From the NCBI GenBank assembly GCA_016788045.1, contig JAEUTG010000034.1:1-64000 (forward strand): DNA of 64,000 nt, in the 5' to 3' direction. The translations under genes were made by a program, and so were the position numbers. Positions within the stretch are counted from its first letter, which is position 1; each line of letters opens with the position of its first letter. The DNA is from Bacteroidales bacterium (GTDB lineage: Bacteria > Bacteroidota > Bacteroidia > Bacteroidales > Lentimicrobiaceae). The notes below the pieces were generated by a model. It had not been told where the DNA came from. It searched no databases and worked only from the letters and a program-made list of their open reading frames with translations. Below are positions 46,116 through 55,375 of this stretch, piece by piece.

Positions 46116-46122
46116 CAGGCGG

Positions 46123-47259
46123 ATGGAACTTACATTATATACCGGCTTGTCGCTCTCTGCAGCTTTCCTGTATCTGCTCCTTCTGTGGTGGATTACGATT
46201 GGCTGGTTCAGGCTTCAAGAAAGGGAACCCGGCGCCGTTAATGCAGAGGTCACTGTAAGTGTGATCGTACCGGCGCGCAACGAGGCACTGGTCATTTCAC
46301 GTTGCCTCAGCAGCCTGGCGGCTCAGCATTATCCCGAAAACAAGTTTGAAATTCTGGTCATTGATGATCATTCCTCCGACGATACAGCCCGGATTGTTCA
46401 GACATTTATTGACAACCATGCCGGTGTAAGGATAAAATTACTGCCGCTCACTACAGAAAGCGGTAAAAAGCAGGCCATCCTTCACGCTATGAAGGTTGCC
46501 ACAGGCGAACTGATCCTGTGCACCGATGCCGATTGTCAGCATCCCCCGGCATGGATAAGCACCATGGCAGGTTTTTTTGCATCAGGGAAGCCCGTTTTTA
46601 TAGCCGGTCCGGTGGTGCTGAATACCCGGGGCGGTTTTTCAGGATTGTTTCAGGAAACTGAATTTGCCTCACTGATAGCCTCCGGGGCAGGTTCCATCGG
46701 CATGAGAACACCAACAATGTGCAACGGGGCCAATCTGGGGTTTTCAGCGGAAGCTTTCCGCAGCCTGAACAGCGATGCCCTGAAGAGTGCAATCGGTTCG
46801 GGTGATGATGTATTTCTCATGATGTCGGTAAAACAGAAATTCGGGCCTTCAGGGATCGGGTTTCTCAAAAGCCGCGATGCTCTGGTAGTTGCTGAAGGTA
46901 AAGACAAACTGTCTGACTACCTTAAACAGCGGTTCCGCTGGGTTTCCAAGAGTCACGCATACCGCGACAGTTTCCTGATATTTACGGCTTTAACCGTTTT
47001 TACCTTTAACAGTGCAATCCTGTTAACGGCCTTTATGGCTGTGTTTGACCGGGATTCACGCTTGCTTCTGCTGATCCTCTTTGCTATTAAAGTGATTGCT
47101 GATTCCGGGCTGCTGGCTTCCTTTTTGTCATTTGCAGGCAAAGCACGGCATCTTTGGCTGACCCCCCTGCTTCAGCCACTCGTGATTGTATTTACGGTGG
47201 TTGCAGCGGTTGCCGGAAATATCTACAGGGGAGAATGGAAGGGACGGCGGGTGAATTAA
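46123..47259 (+). CDS. Membrane-anchored family 2 glycosyltransferase
   Basis: This 378-residue protein has an N-terminal membrane helix and a GT-A domain, with VSVIVPARNEA, VIDDHSSDDTA, CTDADCQHPP and the processive-type QRFRWVSKS motif. Two or three C-terminal TM helices follow. It resembles CrtQ-like or ceramide-glucosyltransferase-like lipid-linked GT2 enzymes. I start at 46123; a longer reading frame would run back into the flippase-like gene. Donor and acceptor are unknown. Confidence 0.88.
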   Translation: MELTLYTGLSLSAAFLYLLLLWWITIGWFRLQEREPGAVNAEVTVSVIVPARNEALVISRCLSSLAAQHYPENKFEILVIDDHSSDDTARIVQTFIDNHAGVRIKLLPLTTESGKKQAILHAMKVATGELILCTDADCQHPPAWISTMAGFFASGKPVFIAGPVVLNTRGGFSGLFQETEFASLIASGAGSIGMRTPTMCNGANLGFSAEAFRSLNSDALKSAIGSGDDVFLMMSVKQKFGPSGIGFLKSRDALVVAEGKDKLSDYLKQRFRWVSKSHAYRDSFLIFTALTVFTFNSAILLTAFMAVFDRDSRLLLLILFAIKVIADSGLLASFLSFAGKARHLWLTPLLQPLVIVFTVVAAVAGNIYRGEWKGRRVN

Positions 47260-48143
47260 TGGTTTTGCCTGTTCCTGTAAAAACCTTCGGGTTCCATGTG
47301 AATGGTGCTGACAATGCCGGTGATTTCCTGAATCCTCGATTCGATCCTCGTGGCTATTTCATGTGAATCGAACAGGCTCAGGTTGTCGGGCAGCTTGATG
47401 TGAAAAGTCATTTCGGTGTGTTCACCGTAGCGGTGAATATGGAAATGGTGAGGCTTCATCTCGAGCAGACTCTCTTCCGAGCAGATTTTTTTGATGGTAT
47501 TGACCAGTTCTTCTTCCGGAACTTCGCCCATCATGGTGTGCATGGCATCGCGCAGGATGTCGTAGGCAGCATAGAAAATCAGGATCGCGACGACGATACC
47601 GAGGACACCATCAACCCACCAGACATGCTTCCCTGCCAGGATACCAACAAGGATGACCACCGAAGAGATGGCATCGGAACGATGGTGCCACCCATCGGCT
47701 TTCACCGGTTTTGACCCTGTTTTTCTGAATATAGCAAAGGCATATTGGGCCAGTGCTTCTTTCGCCACAATGGATACCACTGTGGCAACAATGGCAAAGT
47801 TGCTGTAGCTGACCAGTTCGCGGGTGCGCAGGCGGCCAATGCCTTCAAGCACAAAATTAAAAGCAACCACGCTGAGCAAAACCCCGATGATCAGTGCGGC
47901 GATAATTTCTGCCCGGCCATGCCCGAAAGGATGCTCCTTGTCGGCAGGTTTTGCTGAGATTTTTACACCGGCAACTACTACGATTGAAGTAAGCGAATCG
48001 GAAAGGGTATGCCAGGCGTCCGCGATGATGGCGATGGACCCGGTTGCAATTCCGGCCCAGAATTTCAGCACAAACAATGCTGAGTTGGCAAGTACGGAAA
48101 CCCAGCCTTCTTTTATTGCCAGTTGATTGTTGTTCAAGCTCAT
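47256..48143 (-). CDS. Cation diffusion facilitator family transporter
   Basis: This 295-residue CDF exporter has six TM helices and a cytoplasmic C-terminal domain (about residues 210-290). The metal sites appear as DAWHTLSDS in TM2 and DGWHHRSDA in TM5, the HxxxD arrangement typical of Zn2+-type members. It would export zinc or related divalent metals in exchange for protons. It ends convergently with the GT2 gene, overlapping by 4 bases. Confidence 0.93.
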   Translation of the reverse strand: MSLNNNQLAIKEGWVSVLANSALFVLKFWAGIATGSIAIIADAWHTLSDSLTSIVVVAGVKISAKPADKEHPFGHGRAEIIAALIIGVLLSVVAFNFVLEGIGRLRTRELVSYSNFAIVATVVSIVAKEALAQYAFAIFRKTGSKPVKADGWHHRSDAISSVVILVGILAGKHVWWVDGVLGIVVAILIFYAAYDILRDAMHTMMGEVPEEELVNTIKKICSEESLLEMKPHHFHIHRYGEHTEMTFHIKLPDNLSLFDSHEIATRIESRIQEITGIVSTIHMEPEGFYRNRQNH

Positions 48144-48176
48144 ACAGTTTGTATTACCGGGGTTGCCGAGGCAGTT

Positions 48177-48854
48177 TTAACCCTTATTTCTGCTACATAC
48201 AGCTTCTGCGATCAACAGGTCAAAGGGCGTGGTTATCTTAATATTTTCAGGATCGCCGTCAAACAGTATAACCTGCTTTCCAATGGCTTCTGCAAGGCTT
48301 GCATCATCGGTAAAGTCCTCAATGTCTTTCTGAGTGTACGCTTCCATCAATACCGACAGCTTAAAACACTGCGGTGTCTGAACGCTCCTGTAATTATTGC
48401 GCTCAACAGAGTGGTTGAACCCTTCAGCCACAAGTCTCAAAGAGTCGGTGATTTTGAGAACGGGTATTGCAGCGCCGTGACTCTCAGCCTGTTTAAAGCC
48501 CTCTTCAATGGTTTTCTTTTTCACAAAAGGCCTAGCTCCATCGTGCACAGCCACCAGAGCTTCCCGATCAGTAATCGCATGAATGGCATTTCTTACCGAC
48601 TCACCCCTGAAGCTACCACCAGCAACAATGGAGTGAGCGACCTGAAAAGTAAAATCGCTGCAGAGGTCGAGCCAGTGTTGAATATGATCTCCAGGCAGGG
48701 CGACAATGATTTTTATTTCAGGTCTGAGGGCTGAAAATGCCTCTATGGTATGCATCAGCATTGGTTTTCCGGCAAGGGGCATAAACTGCTTCGGGACACT
48801 GGTCCCGGCCCTTTTACCTGCTCCTCCTGCCGCAATTATTGCATATCTGTTCAC
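48177..48854 (-). CDS. ispD: 2-C-methyl-D-erythritol 4-phosphate cytidylyltransferase
   Basis: This 225-residue MEP-pathway enzyme couples MEP to CTP. The N-terminal nucleotidyl-transfer motif is AAGGAGKRAGTSVPKQFMPL, followed by GGSFRGESVRNAI, VHDGARPFV and the C-terminal DDASLAEAIG and DPENIKITTPFDL. It shows that this bacterium makes isoprenoids via MEP rather than mevalonate. It lies 33 bases upstream of the CDF gene on the same strand. Confidence 0.96.
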   Translation of the reverse strand: MNRYAIIAAGGAGKRAGTSVPKQFMPLAGKPMLMHTIEAFSALRPEIKIIVALPGDHIQHWLDLCSDFTFQVAHSIVAGGSFRGESVRNAIHAITDREALVAVHDGARPFVKKKTIEEGFKQAESHGAAIPVLKITDSLRLVAEGFNHSVERNNYRSVQTPQCFKLSVLMEAYTQKDIEDFTDDASLAEAIGKQVILFDGDPENIKITTPFDLLIAEAVCSRNKG

Positions 48855-49265
48855 TCAGCTAGTTTTTACAAACACCAGTGTCCGGGGAAAATAATTGGTT
48901 TCCTTTGAACTCATTGATATTACTGGATAACAGCCATTGTTCAAAACAGGTACCCTTCTTTCTTTTTTTTGACACCAACAAACAAAACTACCAACTTATT
49001 TATCTGATTTAGAGCGATTTCTGCCTTTATGCTCAGGCAGACAAGCCTGCCTGTATGCACAGGCAGACAAATTGGTGTCCTGAAAGCCTTCGGGATGGGG
49101 TTCTGGTGTCAAATTTCTTTTATGTTAACCGGACAATAATGTTTTACAAACTTAATAAAAACCGGTGATGCGAAAAATTATTTCTTCTATGCTCCTTTCC
49201 CAGCTTTTGTCAGAAATAAAAAAAGCCCCTGACAATCAGAGGCTTTAACGACTTTTCTTAGCGGA
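48855..49265. repeat. Intergenic region with nested palindromes
   Basis: This 411-base gap between ispD and queA has no plausible gene. It holds a perfect CTGCCTGT-ATGC-ACAGGCAG hairpin (49047-49066) within a longer CAGGCAG-rich stretch (49031-49066). Around it lie GACACCAA (48971-48978) facing TTGGTGTC (49072-49079), and TTTGACACCA (48968-48977) facing TGGTGTCAAA (49104-49113). This suggests a small foldable element or a degenerate miniature transposable element. The rest is A/T-rich sequence, ending in the queA terminator. Confidence 0.45.
49217..49247 (-). terminator. Rho-independent terminator of queA
   Basis: A stem AAAGCCcCTGA / TCAGaGGCTTT with a 3-base loop is followed on the minus strand by a T-run. 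It starts about 20 bases past the queA stop codon. Confidence 0.8.
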
Positions 49266-50321
49266 TTAAAGAATCAGCATGGCATCACCGTAGGTAAAGA
49301 ACTTGTATTTCTCCGCAATGGCTTCCTTATAGGCCTTCATCAGGAAATCGAAATCGGCAAAGGCTGCTGTCATCATCAGCATGGGCGAAAGCGGCAGGTG
49401 GAAATTGGTGATCATGCAGGTGGGAATGCTGAAGTCGTAAGGAGGGAAGATAAACTTGTTCGACCATCCTTTGTAAGGTTTGAGCATGCCCGAGATGGCT
49501 ACTGATGTTTCAACAGCCTTCATGGTGGTGGTACCAACCACACATACCTGTTTGCGGTTTTCTTTGGCTTTGTTTACAATATTGGCAGCTTCTTCCTCAA
49601 TCAGCATTTCTTCGGAATCCATTTTATGCTTGGTAAGGTCTTCCACATCGATGGCCCTGAAGTTACCGACACCGGCATGCAGTGTCACAGAGGCAAAGGA
49701 AGATCCTTTGAGTTCGAGCCGTTTCATCAGTTCGCGGCTGAAATGGAGGCCGGCGGTGGGAGCGGCCACAGCCCCCTCTTTGTTGGCGTATATGGTCTGA
49801 TACCAGTCCTTGTCTTCGGGCATGATCTCACGCAGGGCCTGCAATTCTTCGGGAAGCGGCGTTTTACCAAGACTTTCAATGGTTTTCTTGAACTGATCGT
49901 AAGGCCCGTCGAACAAGAACCTTAAGGTACGGCCACGCGAGGTGGTGTTGTCGATTACTTCGGCAACCAGCGAATCATCGTCGCCAAAATAGAGTTTGTT
50001 GCCGATGCGGATTTTGCGGGCAGGATCAACCAGTACATCCCACAAACGTGCTTCAGCATTCAGTTCGCGTAGTAAAAAGACAGTGATTTTGGCGCCGGTT
50101 TTTTCTTTCTCGCCGGTAAGCAATGCCGGAAATACTTTGGTATCGTTGATAATAAAAACGTCACCATCACCAAAAATGTCAAGAATGTCGTTGAACATCC
50201 GGTGTTCTATGGTTTTTGTTTTTCGGTTCAGCACCATCAGCCTCGATTCGCCCCGGTTGGGCGCAGGTTGCATGGCTATCAATTCGTTAGGCAAGTGATA
50301 ACGAAATTGTGAGAGTTTCAT
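49266..50321 (-). CDS. queA: S-adenosylmethionine:tRNA ribosyltransferase-isomerase
   Basis: This 351-residue enzyme transfers the ribosyl part of SAM to preQ1 in tRNA to form epoxyqueuosine. Family features are the N-terminal [56 protein letters not shown] and the C-terminal [21 protein letters not shown]. Length is typical. It is divergent from prs across a 313-base region. Confidence 0.97.
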   Translation of the reverse strand: MKLSQFRYHLPNELIAMQPAPNRGESRLMVLNRKTKTIEHRMFNDILDIFGDGDVFIINDTKVFPALLTGEKEKTGAKITVFLLRELNAEARLWDVLVDPARKIRIGNKLYFGDDDSLVAEVIDNTTSRGRTLRFLFDGPYDQFKKTIESLGKTPLPEELQALREIMPEDKDWYQTIYANKEGAVAAPTAGLHFSRELMKRLELKGSSFASVTLHAGVGNFRAIDVEDLTKHKMDSEEMLIEEEAANIVNKAKENRKQVCVVGTTTMKAVETSVAISGMLKPYKGWSNKFIFPPYDFSIPTCMITNFHLPLSPMLMMTAAFADFDFLMKAYKEAIAEKYKFFTYGDAMLIL

Positions 50322-50634
50322 TCGGGAAGTTTTATGGGTTAATTGAGTTTTTTAACGCGAAAAGTGAATTAAAACATCCGGGAACAAAGAAACTGTTGTA
50401 AGTTTGCAGTCACCGGAAACAGTTGTTACCATTCTTTAAAGATATAAAAATCAGAAGGTTTTGTCAAGCGGCTGATTTTTAGGGGGTGCAAAAATAATAC
50501 AATTCGGCCTAAAAATCAAGGTTTTGGGGGTGTATTTTCAAAATACACGCTGAATCGTGATTTCTGCTTTGAAAAATGTTTTACCTTTGCCACCCTCTAA
50601 GCAGGATTTATAACCTCTTAAAGCACAATGTAAA
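50322..50634. promoter_or_regulatory. Divergent queA/prs control region
   Basis: This 313-base gap has no gene. It contains an 11-bp inverted repeat TGATTTTTAGG (50473-50483) / CCTAAAAATCA (50508-50518), a 17-base palindrome TGTATTTTCAAAATACA (50531-50547) and a TACCTTTG -7 box (50582-50589) 45 bases before the prs start. The palindrome lies about 35 bases upstream of that -7 box, a natural operator position. No known regulator is recognised. Confidence 0.5.
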
Positions 50635-51570
50635 ATGGCCACAGTGGTTAACATTTTCTCGGGAAGAGCCACCCGATACCTGGCCGAAAAGATAGCTGCC
50701 AGCTATGGTAAAAAACTGGGTGATGTGCTGATTACAGACTTTGCCGACGGTGAATACCAGCCTTCTTTCGAGGAAAATGTCCGTGGTAACGACATTTTTA
50801 TTGTTCAATCCACCTTTGCACCTTCCGATAACCTCTTTGAACTGCTTCTGATGATCGATGCAGCCAAAAGGGCTTCGGCCAGGCACATCATCGCGGTAAT
50901 CCCGTACTTCGGTTTTGCCCGTCAGGACAGAAAAGATAAACCCAGGGTGTCCATAGCAGCCAAACTGGTGGCCAATCTGCTGACTGCTGCCGGTGTTCAG
51001 CGCATCATCACCATCGACCTTCATGCCGATCAGATTCAGGGCTTCTTCGATGTTCCTGTGGACCACCTGTATTCTTCCTCCATTTTTGTGCCCTTTATCA
51101 AACAGCTTCAGTTGCCGAACCTCACCATGGCTTCGCCCGATACCGGTGGTACACGCCGGGCTGCGGCCTATGCCAAAATACTGAATACCTCATTTGTTAT
51201 CTGTTACAAACAGCGCCTGAAAGCCAATCAGGTAGATACCATGGCGCTCATCGGCGATGTGAAGGGCAAAGATGTGATTCTGGTTGACGACATCATCGAT
51301 ACCGCCGGAACCATCTGCAAGGCAGCCGAAGTGATGATGGAAAACGGTGCTTCCAGCGTCCGCGCTTTCTGCACCCACCCACTGCTGTCGGGAGCCGCGG
51401 TTGAACGTATCGAAGCCTCCCCGTTTACCGAGGTAGTCGTAACGGATACCATTCCCCTCAGGGTTGAAAGCAAAAAGATCAGGGTGCTGAGTACCGCGAA
51501 CCTGCTGGCCGATGTCATCGGTAAGGTACACAACTACGAATCCATTTCAACCTTGTTTAAATTCGATTGA
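50635..51570 (+). CDS. prs: Ribose-phosphate pyrophosphokinase
   Basis: This 311-residue enzyme makes PRPP from ribose 5-phosphate and ATP for purine, pyrimidine, NAD, histidine and tryptophan synthesis. Signatures are ITDFADGEYQPSFEENVRGND, FGFARQDRK, ITIDLHADQIQGFFD and the PRPP loop VILVDDIIDTAGT. The protein is of the class I PRS length. rplY and pth follow on the same strand. Confidence 0.96.
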   Translation: MATVVNIFSGRATRYLAEKIAASYGKKLGDVLITDFADGEYQPSFEENVRGNDIFIVQSTFAPSDNLFELLLMIDAAKRASARHIIAVIPYFGFARQDRKDKPRVSIAAKLVANLLTAAGVQRIITIDLHADQIQGFFDVPVDHLYSSSIFVPFIKQLQLPNLTMASPDTGGTRRAAAYAKILNTSFVICYKQRLKANQVDTMALIGDVKGKDVILVDDIIDTAGTICKAAEVMMENGASSVRAFCTHPLLSGAAVERIEASPFTEVVVTDTIPLRVESKKIRVLSTANLLADVIGKVHNYESISTLFKFD

Positions 51571-51618
51571 TCTCCTGAAAAGGTCAGTATATTTACAAAC
51601 AACTAAATCTTTTAATCA

Positions 51619-52191
51619 ATGAAAACAGTATCTATGAGCGGTTCCCTTCGCGGGAACGTAGGGAAAAAAGATGCTAAAGCCCAGCGCAAAGAAGGCCGTG
51701 TGCCTTGCGTGATTTATGGCGGCAAAGAACAGGTTCACTTTTCGGCCGACGTAACAGCATTCAAACCGGTTCTTTATACCCCGGCTTCCAATCTTATCAA
51801 AATTGATGTCGATGGTAAAGAATACCTGACCATTCTTCAGGACCTGCAGTCACATCCGGTAAGCGATAACATCCTTCACGCTGACTTTATGGAACTTGAC
51901 CCGAAAAAACCGGTCATCATTCCTGTACCCATCCGCATTACAGGCACCTCACCCGGTGTTCTCCTCGGTGGTAAACTCATCAAGAAGTTCCGTAAACTCA
52001 AAATCAAAGCCCTTATCGAACATCTTCCGGATGAAATTGAGGTCAGCATCAGCAATCTCAACATCAACCAGTCAATCAAGGTGGGTGATATGAAAATGGA
52101 TAACATTGAGTTTCTCGATATCCCCAGCGCTGTAATTGTTACCGTTATTTCAACAAGAAACGTTGAAACTCCGGCCAACCCGGGAAAATAA
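51619..52191 (+). CDS. rplY: 50S ribosomal protein L25/general stress protein Ctc
   Basis: This 190-residue protein has an L25 5S-rRNA-binding domain (about residues 1-90, with KDAKAQRKEGRVPCVIYGG and SDNILHADFMEL) and a C-terminal TL5/Ctc beta domain (about 95-180). It is the two-domain form. The rplY-pth pairing is conserved across many bacteria. Confidence 0.95.
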   Translation: MKTVSMSGSLRGNVGKKDAKAQRKEGRVPCVIYGGKEQVHFSADVTAFKPVLYTPASNLIKIDVDGKEYLTILQDLQSHPVSDNILHADFMELDPKKPVIIPVPIRITGTSPGVLLGGKLIKKFRKLKIKALIEHLPDEIEVSISNLNINQSIKVGDMKMDNIEFLDIPSAVIVTVISTRNVETPANPGK

Positions 52192-52211
52192 TCAGCCCTC
52201 AGGCTGTACTG

Positions 52212-52248
52212 ACCGGAGGGTTGATTCGTCACCTTCCGGTTTTTTTTG
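52212..52248 (+). terminator. Rho-independent terminator after rplY
   Basis: Stem ACCGGAGGG (52212-52220) pairs with CCTTCCGGT (52232-52240), including one G-T pair, and is followed by seven T. It lies 20 bases after the rplY stop and about 50 bases before pth. Confidence 0.8.
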
Positions 52249-52298
52249 CCCCGCCTGCGCCCTGATTCATCGTTCAGTTTTTAACAAATCATGCTCCT

Positions 52299-52862
52299 GT
52301 GAAATACCTCATTGTCTGCCTCGGAAATATCGGTGAAGAGTATGCCAATACCAGGCACAACATCGGGTTTATCATCGGCGATGCCCTGGCTGCCGATGCC
52401 GGCGTTAAGTTTACCACCGACCGGTATGCTGCAAGGGCAGAATTCAGGCTGCGTGGCAGAACCGTGGTCGTGATCAAACCAACTACCTACATGAACCTGA
52501 GCGGCAAAGCCTTCCGGTACTGGCTCACCCAGGAGAATATCGCGGTTGAAAACGCCCTGGTGGTGGTCGACGACCTGGATCTGGACCCTGGTGTGCTGCG
52601 GATGAAAACCAAGGGCAGCGGGGGCAGCCACAACGGCCTGAACAACATCATCGAAGTGCTTGGCCGAAACGATTTCCCGAGGCTGAGGGTTGGCATTGGG
52701 AGCAACTTTGCCCGCGGCTTCCAGATCGACTACGTGCTTGGCAGGTTTACCCGCGATGAAGAGAAAATATTTGCCGAAAAAATCCCTCAGGCCCTCGAAA
52801 TGATCAAAAGCTTTGTGGTTGCCGGGGCAACACACACCATGAATGCATTTAACAATAAATAA
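52299..52862 (+). CDS. pth: Peptidyl-tRNA hydrolase
   Basis: This 187-residue enzyme releases peptides from peptidyl-tRNA dropped by the ribosome. The GTG start at 52299 gives the family N-terminus KYLIVCLGNIGEEYANTRHN, with the catalytic His in NTRHNIGF. Other conserved features are KPTTYMNLSGKA, VVDDLDLDPGVLR and GSGGSHNGLNNI. It follows the rplY terminator. Confidence 0.96.
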   Translation: MKYLIVCLGNIGEEYANTRHNIGFIIGDALAADAGVKFTTDRYAARAEFRLRGRTVVVIKPTTYMNLSGKAFRYWLTQENIAVENALVVVDDLDLDPGVLRMKTKGSGGSHNGLNNIIEVLGRNDFPRLRVGIGSNFARGFQIDYVLGRFTRDEEKIFAEKIPQALEMIKSFVVAGATHTMNAFNNK

Positions 52863-52911
52863 AAGCAGACATTAATGGTTAAGTTGCAGGCCCTGCTGTA
52901 ACATTCCCGCT

Positions 52912-53373
52912 TTATTCTGGCATTGCCAGCCATTTCTTCACCAATTCCACCTCTTCGCGGATTACAGCCGTTTCCGGTGCGGTCTGCCAGTTCTCCAATG
53001 TTTCCAAAACTTCCGGCGGCAGTTGCGACAGATCATTCTGGCTGAAGTAAATATACAACACCATAACACGTAGCCAGTCCAAACGTTGGTAATTATCAGC
53101 TTGTGCGGCTTCTTTAGAGAGGTAATTCTCAAATCTCTGAAGCAGGGCATCTTTGGGTGGCAGTGGTGGAACCAGTATATTCAGCTTGCGCACGGCAACA
53201 AACCGCGGCAGTTGCGGAACAGCGGTGCGGTGGTTGAAGTAGCTGTCGGGTATATCAATCGTGATGGATTCTTCCTGAAAGTTCACCCACAGGTAGAGTG
53301 AGTCAATGGGCTGCTGGGCACGGGAAATACCGAACAGTAAGATAAAGAAAAGAAATATGAACTTTTTTTTCAT
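52912..53373 (-). CDS. Secreted protein of unknown function
   Basis: This 153-residue protein has a clear signal peptide (MKKKFIFLFFILLFGISRAQ). The mature part begins with a short beta-like region and continues as helices (DALLQRFENYLSKEAAQADNY) ending in LVKKWLAMPE. It resembles no family I know. Upstream it is bordered by a repeat-rich region. It is convergent with pth. Confidence 0.6.
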   Translation of the reverse strand: MKKKFIFLFFILLFGISRAQQPIDSLYLWVNFQEESITIDIPDSYFNHRTAVPQLPRFVAVRKLNILVPPLPPKDALLQRFENYLSKEAAQADNYQRLDWLRVMVLYIYFSQNDLSQLPPEVLETLENWQTAPETAVIREEVELVKKWLAMPE

Positions 53374-53375
53374 TT

Positions 53376-53516
53376 TTCAGACAGGATTAACAGTTTTTAT
53401 AAGCCAGCTTGCGCGCGTCTTATTTTCTGACGCGTGCATCTTACTTAACGTTAGAATTCGAAGGCCATTTTCTTTAAATTTTTCATGACAGGATTAACAG
53501 GATTGACAGGATTTTT
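53376..53516. repeat. GACAGGATTAACAG dispersed repeat copies
   Basis: Two copies of TTTTTCA(tg)GACAGGATTAACAG occur about 100 bases apart, near 53376 and 53487. The second is extended to a tandem ACAGGATTAACAGGATTGACAGGAT. Between them is a hairpin-forming GCGCGCGTC / GACGCGTGC pair (about 53410-53437). This looks like intergenic repeat sequence. Confidence 0.6.
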
Positions 53517-53539
53517 CTTGGTTCTATTCTTATGCATTT

Positions 53540-53745
53540 TCCGGATGGTCTCGGCTCCGCTCGACCACCAGGTTTACTGTTGTTGATATTATTTTCCGTT
53601 GGTGGTTGAGCGAAGTCGAAACCACCAAAAAAAGCCGAGCCATTGGTGGCCATATGGGGCCGTTGGTGGTCGAGCGGAGCCGCTGGAGGTTAATCGGTGG
53701 TTGGAGAGCAGAGCCGAACCAAGCCGAGACCACCAACACCCTCAC
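53540..53745. repeat. Cluster of REP-like GGTGGTYGAGCGRAG units
   Basis: At least four degenerate copies of a unit close to GGTGGTYGAGCGRAGYCGA occur. One is in minus orientation near 53548-53575 and three are in plus orientation near 53600-53625, 53658-53685 and 53697-53740. Oppositely oriented units can fold into long stems. The cluster fills the gap before the T9SS gene and reaches its stop codon. No protein is predicted. Confidence 0.7.
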
Positions 53746-55361
53746 TCCACCACAAACCTCGCCTTGCCCATTTGCCGGTTGCCCGAATACACCACCGCCA
53801 TATACAGCCCCGGCCGCCAGCCTGAAATGCTGAGCCCGGTTTCGTTTACCCCAGAATTAACGGGCAATTCTACCATTTGCCTGCCGAAAATATCGTAGCA
53901 GATTACCCGTATATTCTTATGGTACTCTGTATTTTCGAGCAAAAAGCGCACATAATCCTTAGCCGGGTTGGGCGCTGGGGTAATGGGGATCAGGCTGATG
54001 CGGGCCTCATATTCTTTGCGGGTGGGAATATCCTCCACATTTACGATGACATCGCAATCGCTCAGATCAATGGTTTTTGAAACAATGGGATCGGGGCAGA
54101 GGTAATCGTACACCCGCGGGGCGGTGTAAATGCTGTCGTACTCCAGGCTGGTGTTGAATTTCATCAGGATAATGTCCTGATCCAGGCCACTGCCCACCAC
54201 TGCCCCGGCTAAGATTTTATCGTCATCCGTAACAATTATCCGGGATTCTGCATGGGCTGTAGGGTGTATAAACGAGTTGTGCCAGCCGCCCAGCGAATCC
54301 AGCTCATGCAGGCCAAACCAGCCGGGGAAATAATTGGTGCTGTCGGCATACAAAATATTGGTAAACAACCTGCCATCGGAAGTAAAGGAGGGGTTTACCA
54401 TAAAACCCTCCACCCATTTATTACCAATCATTGGCACATTAATAAGCGAATCACCGAGTAAAATCCCGTTTGCATCGAACTTTAAAAGTTTTGGCAGTGA
54501 ATTTGGCCAGATGGTTCGATCTACAGCGCCAACATAAAAACTGCCGCTTTCATGCTGGGTTGCCCATCCGGCCAATGAATAAGCAAGTGTGTCAGTTGCT
54601 TTATATACATTTACCCATTCTTCCTGTCTGCTACTGTCGACAAGAATCGCCATTGTTTTTAACCTGCATCGGTTATTTATCCCTCCCGTAGCTACTGAAT
54701 CATCGCACCAGTAACACAAGCCGCTGATAAAAAAGTCCTCATCTGTGGTAACAACTAAATCGTAAGGATCATTGTAGCTAAGGTAGGGGTGATTCGCTGT
54801 TGTGGCATAAGGTTCAATCCACAGCACTTCGCCGTTTTCATTTAACCTGAATAAATGAGTTCTTGGATTATTGAAAGCATAATCATAGCCCATAGTTAGC
54901 ATTATGTAGCCTCCATCCTCCAATTGCTTGATTTCAACCCCCCAATCCGGGTCCTCTTGGGTGTCAAATATTCTACACCAATCCAGATTACCGCATTGGT
55001 CAAGTTTTATTACACCTATATTCCCAAGATAGTCTGGACCTTGTACATTACATATAATGTTGCCACCATCAAGAGTCTGGTTAATTGATAAAGGAAGATT
55101 TATTTGATCAAAACCATTATTTATACCCATTGTTATATCATAGAGCATATTGCCGTTTATATCGACTTTTATCAACCACCCTCTGGTATCCGGGAAATAA
55201 TCGTATGCTCCCAGCAGGATAAAACCGCCATCGTAAGTTTCAGATAAATTCTCGAATACATCAATTCTGCCTGAAACAACAAATATTCTATCCCAAGGTT
55301 GGCCAATTATATGGCTATGGCAAAAAATAATATAAAACTGTATTAAAAAGAAGGTTCTCAT
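53742..55361 (-). CDS. Secreted protein with T9SS type A C-terminal sorting domain
   Basis: This 539-residue exported protein has an N-terminal signal (MRTFFLIQFYIIF..HIIG). Repeated blade-like segments follow, such as GGFILLGAYDYFPDTRGWLIKVD and GGYIMLTMGYDYAF, of the kind seen in beta-propeller-like secreted proteins. The last 80 or so residues form a type A T9SS sorting domain: PNPAKDYVRFLLEN, YDIFGRQMVELPV, GLYMAVVYSGNRQMGKARFVVE. The protein would be exported by Sec and then across the outer membrane by T9SS. No T9SS core gene is in the window. Confidence 0.85.
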   Translation of the reverse strand: MRTFFLIQFYIIFCHSHIIGQPWDRIFVVSGRIDVFENLSETYDGGFILLGAYDYFPDTRGWLIKVDINGNMLYDITMGINNGFDQINLPLSINQTLDGGNIICNVQGPDYLGNIGVIKLDQCGNLDWCRIFDTQEDPDWGVEIKQLEDGGYIMLTMGYDYAFNNPRTHLFRLNENGEVLWIEPYATTANHPYLSYNDPYDLVVTTDEDFFISGLCYWCDDSVATGGINNRCRLKTMAILVDSSRQEEWVNVYKATDTLAYSLAGWATQHESGSFYVGAVDRTIWPNSLPKLLKFDANGILLGDSLINVPMIGNKWVEGFMVNPSFTSDGRLFTNILYADSTNYFPGWFGLHELDSLGGWHNSFIHPTAHAESRIIVTDDDKILAGAVVGSGLDQDIILMKFNTSLEYDSIYTAPRVYDYLCPDPIVSKTIDLSDCDVIVNVEDIPTRKEYEARISLIPITPAPNPAKDYVRFLLENTEYHKNIRVICYDIFGRQMVELPVNSGVNETGLSISGWRPGLYMAVVYSGNRQMGKARFVVE

Positions 55362-55375
55362 ATTTTCAAATTTAA

